Part shown: piece after piece, positions 6,704 through 11,040 of the stretch
Position numbering within the stretch: position 1 is the first letter of the stretch
Layout of the letters: each line of letters begins with the position of its first letter
Source: CANGYM01 sp044235825
Lineage (GTDB): Bacteria; Pseudomonadota; Alphaproteobacteria; JAJTHO01; CANGYM01
Length of the DNA: 11,040 nucleotides
Direction: 5' to 3'
Assembly: GCA_044235825.1 (NCBI GenBank)
Contig: JBIIHL010000040.1
Location: 1-11,040 of the forward strand
The notes under the pieces: generated by a model
Seen by the model: the letters and a program-made list of their open reading frames with translations, nothing else
The model's database searches: none
What the model was told of the DNA's origin: nothing
Position numbers and translations under genes: made by a program

Positions 6704-8299
6704 ATGACCGATGCCCACCGTGTCTTTTTTTATGATACCAGCCTGCGGGATGGGGGGCAGATGCGGGGCATCAGTTTTGGGGTGCGGGACAAACAGATCA
6801 TCGCAGACCTGCTGGATACTTTGGGGGTGGATTATATCGAGGCCGGCTTTCCTGGGGCCAACCCCGTGGATACCGATTTTTTTGCAGATTTGCCCCCGCT
6901 AAAGCACGCCCGTTTTGTGGGCTTTGGGATGACCCGTCGGGCCAAGCTGGAATCCTCAACCGATGCCTCTTTGCAGGCTGTTTTGGGGTGTAACGCCCCC
7001 GCTGTGTGTCTGGTGGGAAAGGCATGGGATTTTCAAGTCACGGAGGCGCTGGGCATTCCCCTAGAAACCAATTTAAGCATGATCGAGGACAGCATCCGCG
7101 CAGCAGTAACAGCCGGCAAAGAGGTGATTTTTGATGCCGAACATGCGCTGGATGGCTTTAAAAACAATCCGGCGTATATGATCGAAGCCCTAGTCACCGC
7201 CCACCGCGCTGGTGCCCGATGGATTGTGTTGTGCGATACCAACGGGGGCAGCCTGCCCAAAGAGATTCAGGCGGCGGTTGAGAGTCTATCGGCCCACATT
7301 CCCCACCACCACCTTGGGATTCATTGCCATAACGATGCGGATTTGGCCACGGCAAACTCTCTGGCAGCGATTGAAGCGGGGGCCCGCATGGTTCAAGGGA
7401 CCATCAATGGCATTGGCGAGCGCTGTGGCAACGCCAATCTGATTCCCATTTTGGCCACCTTAGCTTTTAAATACCCCCATCTTGATTTAGGGGTGGCGGG
7501 GGATCATCTGGAGCAATTAACCCCCCTGTCCCGCAGTTTTGATGATGTCATTAACCGCATTGCCAACCCCCATGCTGCCTATGTGGGCAGCGCGGCCTTC
7601 GCGCACAAGGGGGGATTGCACATTTCCGCCATTCAAAAAAACAGCGCCCTTTATGAACACATCGATCCCGCCCGTGTGGGCAATCAGCGGGATTTGGTCA
7701 TGTCGCAACAGGCCGGACGTGCCGCCATTATGGCCCGTTGCCAACGTTTGGGCCTGTCGGTAGAGGCCAAGGCCATGGAGGCTTTTTTAGAGGAATTGAA
7801 ACGTCTGGAATCTTTGGGATATAGTTTCGATGGGGCTGATGCCAGTTTTGATTTGCTGGCAAGGCGCCGTTTGTCGCCTTTCCCGCCGTTTTACACCCTG
7901 CGCAGTTTTCGCGTCATTGACGAACGCCGCTGGAACGCCAAGGGGGAGCTGATCACCCTATCCGAAGCCACGGTCAAAATGGACGTGGGCGACACGCATC
8001 ATATGGCGGTGGCGGAGGGGAATGGCCCTGTCAATGCCTTGGATCGCGCCCTGCGCACTGTATTATCCCCCTTTTATCCTGAGGTGAATGAAATTCGGCT
8101 GATCGATTACAAAGTCCGTATCCTGACCCCCACAGCAGGCACTGAAGCCCTGACCCGCGTCACCATAACCTCAAAAGACCATGACGACCATGTCTGGACC
8201 ACGGTGGGCGTTTCCGGCAACGTGATTGATGCCTCGTGCCATGCTTTACAGGACAGCCTGATGTATTTTTTGATGCGGGGGGTGGGGGGATGCTCGTAA
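6704..8299 (+). CDS. cimA: (R)-citramalate synthase CimA
   Basis: CimA condenses acetyl-CoA and pyruvate to (R)-citramalate, feeding the threonine-independent route to 2-oxobutyrate and isoleucine. The 531-residue protein has a TIM-barrel catalytic domain with DTSLRDGGQ at 11-19 (Arg15, Asp16), YIEAGFPGANP at 44-54, AEHALDGFKNNP at 145-156, LCDTNGGSLP at 176-185, metal-binding HCHND at 207-211, INGIGERCGNAN at 234-245 and AFAHKGGLHISA at 298-309. A C-terminal LeuA-type dimer/regulatory domain spans about 390-525. GKAWDF at 105-110 and the DAEH and CDTNGG stretches separate it from isopropylmalate and homocitrate synthases. The ATG at 6704 gives the family's usual N-terminus; an in-frame TTG at 6662 would add 14 residues. 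AGGGA is about 15 bases upstream, so the ribosome site is weak. The end overlaps fliR. Confidence 0.95.
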   Translation: MTDAHRVFFYDTSLRDGGQMRGISFGVRDKQIIADLLDTLGVDYIEAGFPGANPVDTDFFADLPPLKHARFVGFGMTRRAKLESSTDASLQAVLGCNAPAVCLVGKAWDFQVTEALGIPLETNLSMIEDSIRAAVTAGKEVIFDAEHALDGFKNNPAYMIEALVTAHRAGARWIVLCDTNGGSLPKEIQAAVESLSAHIPHHHLGIHCHNDADLATANSLAAIEAGARMVQGTINGIGERCGNANLIPILATLAFKYPHLDLGVAGDHLEQLTPLSRSFDDVINRIANPHAAYVGSAAFAHKGGLHISAIQKNSALYEHIDPARVGNQRDLVMSQQAGRAAIMARCQRLGLSVEAKAMEAFLEELKRLESLGYSFDGADASFDLLARRRLSPFPPFYTLRSFRVIDERRWNAKGELITLSEATVKMDVGDTHHMAVAEGNGPVNALDRALRTVLSPFYPEVNEIRLIDYKVRILTPTAGTEALTRVTITSKDHDDHVWTTVGVSGNVIDASCHALQDSLMYFLMRGVGGCS

Positions 8300-9045
8300 C
8301 CTTCCTGTCGCAGGAGGTTTTTGCCCACATGTGGGTGTTCGCCCGTTTGGGCACGGCCCTGATGTTGATGATTGGGATCGGGGACAGTTATGTTTCCCCG
8401 CGGATTCGTCTGACCTTTGCATTGCTCCTATCGTTTGTGATTCGCCCTGTGGTGGATGTGCCTGTGTACCCTGACAGCCCCGCCATGATTGTCATCGTGA
8501 TGGCCAAAGAGGTCTTAATTGGCCTGTTTTTCGGCATGATCGCCCGATTGATTGTGGGGATTATGGATGTGGCCGGATCCACAATCGGGGCGCAAATCGG
8601 ATTGGGCAGCGCCATGTTGTTTAACCCCGCCATGATCCAACAAACAGGGGTGATCACGGTTTTTATGACGGTGGTGGCGGTCACGGCGGTGATGGTGACG
8701 GATTTGCACCATTTGGGTTTGATCGCCCTGGTGGATAGCTATCATATCTTTACCATGAAGACCCCCCTGATGATGGGGGATATGACCTACGCCCTGCTGA
8801 AGCTGGCGGATCAAACCATGGTGATTGGCTTGCAACTGGCAGCGCCCTTGGTGGTGATGGGACTGATTTTTAACCTGGGCGTTGGGATTCTGGCCCGTCT
8901 GATGCCGCAAATTCAAATCTTTTTTATTTCCGTGCCCCTGCAAATTGGCTTTGGGTTTTTGGCCCTGATGATGGCCTCCGCTGTTATAATACGTGTCTTT
9001 TTGGGGGGGTATGAGGATATTTATCAGGGGGTAGGAAGTTTTTAG
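8290..9045 (+). CDS. fliR: Flagellar biosynthesis protein FliR
   Basis: FliR is part of the FliPQR core of the flagellar type III export gate in the inner membrane. The 251-residue, highly hydrophobic protein has about six helices and the family landmarks: FARLGTALMLM near 17-27, AKEVLIGLFFGMIARL at 72-87, GAQIGLGSAMLFNP at 100-113 and the conserved C-terminal block APLVVMGLIFNLGVGILARL at 185-204 followed by PQIQIFFISVPLQI at 206-219. The frame is open from 8236, but ATG at 8290 fits the family N-terminus and has a G-rich stretch just upstream. It overlaps the end of cimA by 10 bases, so the two are probably translated together. No fliP, fliQ, flhA or flhB flanks it, which is unusual. Virulence-type SctT/YscT homologues are the alternative, but a chemoreceptor nearby favours flagellar use. 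Confidence 0.9.
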   Translation: MLVTFLSQEVFAHMWVFARLGTALMLMIGIGDSYVSPRIRLTFALLLSFVIRPVVDVPVYPDSPAMIVIVMAKEVLIGLFFGMIARLIVGIMDVAGSTIGAQIGLGSAMLFNPAMIQQTGVITVFMTVVAVTAVMVTDLHHLGLIALVDSYHIFTMKTPLMMGDMTYALLKLADQTMVIGLQLAAPLVVMGLIFNLGVGILARLMPQIQIFFISVPLQIGFGFLALMMASAVIIRVFLGGYEDIYQGVGSF

Positions 9046-9052
9046 GGGTATG

Positions 9053-9090
9053 TCAAAGGCTCTTTTTTGCTATACTCTTCAAACCTTTGA
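9053..9090. promoter_or_regulatory. Inverted repeat bracketing the HEPN-MNT promoter
   Basis: TCAAAGG at 9053-9059 and CCTTTGA at 9084-9090 are perfect 7-bp inverted copies separated by 24 bases, centred almost exactly on the -10 element of the downstream cassette. This suits a dimeric repressor or the cassette's own protein complex covering the promoter. A transcribed hairpin is possible, but no T-run follows, so it is not a normal terminator for fliR. Confidence 0.45.
9068..9076 (+). promoter_or_regulatory. Extended -10 promoter of the HEPN-MNT-methyltransferase cassette
   Basis: TGCTATACT combines the TG extension with a 5-of-6 TATAAT match. No good -35 lies 17 bases upstream (GTATGT at 9048-9053), as is common for extended -10 promoters. 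Transcription would start near 9083, about 26 bases before the ATG at 9109. Confidence 0.5.
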
Positions 9091-9094
9091 TGAA

Positions 9095-9105
9095 CAGGTA
9101 ACCTG
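9095..9105. promoter_or_regulatory. Small palindrome at the HEPN gene ribosome site
   Basis: CAGGT-A-ACCTG is a perfect palindrome of 5-bp arms, three bases before the ATG at 9109, and its left arm contains the likely AGG ribosome site. The one-base centre is too short for an RNA hairpin, so if it matters it would be as a protein-binding site. It may be chance. Confidence 0.3.
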
Positions 9106-9108
9106 AAC

Positions 9109-9498
9109 ATGATTTTTTTGGAGTCTTTGGAAAAAGCCGTTGAGCAATTGCGGGGGGGCATGGCGACGGCCGAGACCTCTTTTGATGACCTATACAGAGA
9201 TGGTGTGATTCAACGGTTTGAATATACCATGGATTTGGCATGGAAAATTCTGCGCCGCGTTTTGTTGCAATCGTTTGATGTTCAAGAGTCTGATTTGCGA
9301 TCCAAAAAGGATATTTTTCGCGAAGCCGCCCGCGTATCACTCATTCACGATGCCGAACGTTGGATTGCCCATTACGAGGCCCGCAACCAAACTTCTCATG
9401 ATGATAACCAAGACAAAGCCGATAGAGTGTTTCAGCAGGCAAAACTGTTTCTGGGTGATGTCCAGCATGTGTTGGAGGTTTTGCATCGTGTCCCTTAA
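9109..9498 (+). CDS. HEPN-type nucleotidyltransferase substrate-binding protein (HI0074 family; HepT-like)
   Basis: The 129-residue helical protein matches the NTase substrate-binding (HI0074) branch of the HEPN superfamily: RDGVIQRFEYTMDLAWKILR at 30-49, DIFREAARVSLI at 68-79, WIAHYEARNQTSH at 85-97. In HepT/MntA toxin-antitoxin pairs the HEPN partner is an RNase toxin using R-X4-6-H; here Arg92 and His97 give R-X4-H (RNQTSH). The usual motif continues H-X-Y, but here it reads HDD, with Asp99 in the Tyr position. It is the first gene of a three-gene unit, its stop overlapping the nucleotidyltransferase start by 11 bases. A promoter with an inverted repeat lies just upstream. It could be an RNase toxin or simply a substrate-binding partner. 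Confidence 0.85.
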   Translation: MIFLESLEKAVEQLRGGMATAETSFDDLYRDGVIQRFEYTMDLAWKILRRVLLQSFDVQESDLRSKKDIFREAARVSLIHDAERWIAHYEARNQTSHDDNQDKADRVFQQAKLFLGDVQHVLEVLHRVP

Positions 9499-9844
9499 CG
9501 TTCGCCCCGATCATCTGGCATGGGTTCAAACGTTGCTAAAACACCTGATCCCCACAGCCACCGTGTGGGCCTTTGGATCCCGCGTTACCGGAACAGCCAG
9601 AGCAACCTCTGATTTGGACCTTTGCGTGGATAATCATCAAGCCTTGCGTTTTGAAACCTTGGCCGCGCTGCGGGATGCCTTTGCGGAATCCAACGTGCCC
9701 TATAAAGTGGATGTGGTGGATTGGCACAGCGTGGATCCTGCCTTTCAGGCCCTTATTCAAAAAAAGCGGGTGGTGATTCAGGAATCAATCATCCCATCAA
9801 ACACAAAAGGCAAGCACGATGGCACAACAATGGAAATGCACTGA
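9488..9844 (+). CDS. Minimal nucleotidyltransferase (MNT; MntA-like)
   Basis: The 118-residue protein has the minimal nucleotidyltransferase fold of the DNA polymerase beta superfamily. FGSRVTGTARATSDLDL at 29-45 gives the GSX10DXD motif with Gly30, Ser31, Asp42 and Asp44, and the third carboxylate is Asp75 or Asp78 in KVDVVDW. In characterised MntA-HepT pairs this enzyme adds AMP to the HEPN toxin and neutralises it. The start is GTG at 9488, chosen because GGAGG (9474-9478) sits 9 bases before it and because it removes an upstream stretch that only shadows the HEPN gene. It overlaps the preceding gene by 11 bases and the following one by 26. The last 15 or so residues are polar and probably disordered. 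Confidence 0.87.
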   Translation: MSLNVRPDHLAWVQTLLKHLIPTATVWAFGSRVTGTARATSDLDLCVDNHQALRFETLAALRDAFAESNVPYKVDVVDWHSVDPAFQALIQKKRVVIQESIIPSNTKGKHDGTTMEMH

Positions 9845-10565
9845 CTATCAAACCTATGCTGATTTTGTTCCCGCGCTTGGGGTTGACGTCCTTGGCCTGT
9901 TGGACCCACAGACAGACGAAAAAATCTTGGATTTGGGATGTGGTGATGGGGCGTTAACGTCCAAAATCTTGGCTTTGGGGGCGGATGTTGTTGGCTTAGA
10001 TGCGGCCGATGAACTGGCCACCGCGGCAGAGAAAAGGGGATTAACAATCCTTCGTTTAGATGCCCATGCGTTTTCTATGCCCTGCACCTTTGATGCCGTT
10101 TTTTCCAATGCGGCCATGCACTGGATGCATTCCCCCGAAAAAGTGATTGCCAACGTCGCCGCATCGTTAAAGCCAGGGGGACGTTTTGTGGCTGAACAGG
10201 GGGGATTTGGAAACGTTGCGGCCCTTTCAACGGCCATTTTGGCCGCTTTGGATGTCATGAATTTACCCTTGCCTGAAAAATTCCCGTGGGATTTCCCAAC
10301 ACCGGAACAGCAAACACAGCGTCTTGAAAACGCTGGGCTTCGTGTGGATGTTATGCAGCTTTTCTATCGCCCAACCCCTTTGCCTAAGGGAATTAAGGGA
10401 TGGCTTCAAACGTTCATCAGTCCCTTTGTTGATGGCGTCTCGGAAAAGGATCGAGAGGATGTTATCCATCATGCTGTGACATTACTCACCCCAATTTTGA
10501 AAGATGCCTCTGGTCAATGGATGGCGGACTATGTCCGGCTGCGCTATAGGGCGACGAAACCCTAA
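9819..10565 (+). CDS. Class I SAM-dependent methyltransferase
   Basis: The 248-residue protein has a Rossmann-type methyltransferase domain: motif I ILDLGCGDG at 36-44, an acidic end to strand 2 near VVGLDAADEL at 57-66, motif FDAVFSNAAMHWM at 91-103 and LKPGGRFV at 117-124. The C-terminal 100 residues (about 145-248) are a less conserved helical part that would form the substrate pocket. It resembles the Methyltransf_11/BioC/trans-aconitate-methyltransferase-like group of small-molecule or lipid methylases; the substrate cannot be told. AAGG lies 8 to 9 bases before the ATG. It overlaps the nucleotidyltransferase gene by 26 bases, so it is probably co-transcribed and coupled with it. It ends 11 bases from the stop of the convergent AsmA-like gene, with no terminator in between. 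Confidence 0.85.
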   Translation: MAQQWKCTDYQTYADFVPALGVDVLGLLDPQTDEKILDLGCGDGALTSKILALGADVVGLDAADELATAAEKRGLTILRLDAHAFSMPCTFDAVFSNAAMHWMHSPEKVIANVAASLKPGGRFVAEQGGFGNVAALSTAILAALDVMNLPLPEKFPWDFPTPEQQTQRLENAGLRVDVMQLFYRPTPLPKGIKGWLQTFISPFVDGVSEKDREDVIHHAVTLLTPILKDASGQWMADYVRLRYRATKP

Positions 10566-10576
10566 AAAAAATTCCC

Positions 10577-11040
10577 TTACCGTCCCCCCCCCAACAACAA
10601 ATACTGCCATAAACTTTGATTGTTAATTTGAACATCTGGACGGGCCATGGGGCCGTTTAGGGTGATGATGATGGGCTGCGTGGCCTGAGGGGACGTCACA
10701 GAGGCGCGGAGGTTCACCCGCTGGGATGTCATCTGCAGCGCCCCCTGCAGGCTGATGTCGGCTGTGGGCAATTTGACCTCTGCGCCTTGCAGGGTCAGGG
10801 TGCCCCTGCGGAAATCCCCCTGAACCCACACAGACCGCATATCCAGATCTTGGGGCGTTAGGGGGCGGGATAACGCGGCGCCGGCCAAATTTTGAATGGT
10901 GTTCAAAACATCGGCGGGGGGACGCATCCCACTGCCCTTAAAGCTGCCTTGGCCCGTTAAGGTTTGCAGATGATCCCGTAAACACCCCCCCCAAGATGAT
11001 GTTTTTAAAGATAACGTCGTGCTGCCCCCCCAGTTGGACA
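10577..11040 (-). CDS. AsmA-like protein, C-terminal part
   Basis: The frame is open from the right edge to TAA at 10577, giving the last 153 complete residues of a larger protein. The repetitive beta-strand pattern, with alternating hydrophobic residues and short motifs such as GTLTLQGAEVKL, ADISLQGALQM and the terminal ITLNGPMARPDVQIN, is that of the AsmA/YhdP/TamB-like C-terminal region. These are large inner-membrane-anchored periplasmic bridge proteins thought to carry phospholipids to the outer membrane. An internal ATG at 10927 is not the start, since the same pattern continues upstream of it (TGQGSFKGSGM). The gene ends in LLLGGGR, encoded through a run of nine G. N-terminal helix and most of the protein lie outside the window. 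Confidence 0.75.
   Translation of the reverse strand, partial: SNWGGSTTLSLKTSSWGGCLRDHLQTLTGQGSFKGSGMRPPADVLNTIQNLAGAALSRPLTPQDLDMRSVWVQGDFRRGTLTLQGAEVKLPTADISLQGALQMTSQRVNLRASVTSPQATQPIIITLNGPMARPDVQINNQSLWQYLLLGGGR

Noticed and set aside
8270..8299. Possible -1 frameshift fusing cimA to fliR at G-GGG-GGA, since the fliR frame is -1 to cimA and open from 8236.
   Set aside because: A plain ATG restart at 8290 explains fliR with a family-like N-terminus, G-runs are common in this genome, and a CimA-FliR fusion has no known precedent.
9218..9487. Upstream extension of the nucleotidyltransferase frame to ATG 9218.
   Set aside because: It overlaps the whole C-terminal half of the HEPN gene, translates to low-complexity Cys/Trp-rich sequence, and GTG 9488 has a proper GGAGG.

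Overview
The window looks like a piece of a free-living or host-associated alphaproteobacterial chromosome of moderate G+C (about half, by eye). The best lineage clue is the YebC-family protein, whose N-terminus (MAGHSQFKNIMHRKG) is the form usual in Alphaproteobacteria. A chemoreceptor and the flagellar export protein FliR suggest a motile cell, and CimA and HisE suggest at least partial amino-acid biosynthesis. G-runs of 6 to 9 bases are common, mostly from GGG glycine codons. I cannot name a genus.

Layout. 1-1530 (-): N-terminal 510 residues of a Cache/HAMP/PAS chemoreceptor, cut by the left edge. 1648-1935 (-): hisE. 2006-2746 and 2746-3507 (+): yebC-type regulator and coaX, joined as TGATG. 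3552-4259 (-): a Bax inhibitor-1/YccA membrane protein with its own good sigma70-like promoter and a perfect inverted repeat at the expected transcription start. 4357-5751 and 5717-6517 (-): miaB and plsC, overlapping and probably one transcript read from a clear promoter upstream of plsC. 6704-8299 and 8290-9045 (+): cimA and fliR, overlapping by 10 bases. 9109-10565 (+): a tight three-gene unit of HEPN-type NTase substrate-binding protein (HI0074 family), minimal nucleotidyltransferase and class I SAM methyltransferase. 10577-11040 (-): the C-terminal end of an AsmA-like protein, cut by the right edge. No tRNA, rRNA, CRISPR array, insertion sequence or integrase was seen, and no gene-free stretch exceeds about 190 bases.

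Most of the window is ordinary housekeeping: histidine and isoleucine precursor synthesis, CoA synthesis, phosphatidic acid synthesis, tRNA modification and translation regulation. The part most worth a second look is 9050-10565. It resembles a HepT/MntA toxin-antitoxin pair with a methyltransferase added as third gene. Its HEPN protein keeps the R-X4-H RNase motif but has Asp where the usual R-X4-H-X-Y motif has the Tyr that the MntA partner adenylylates in the characterised system. Its promoter is bracketed by a perfect 7-bp inverted repeat, with a second small palindrome next to the start codon, a layout expected of an autoregulated cassette.
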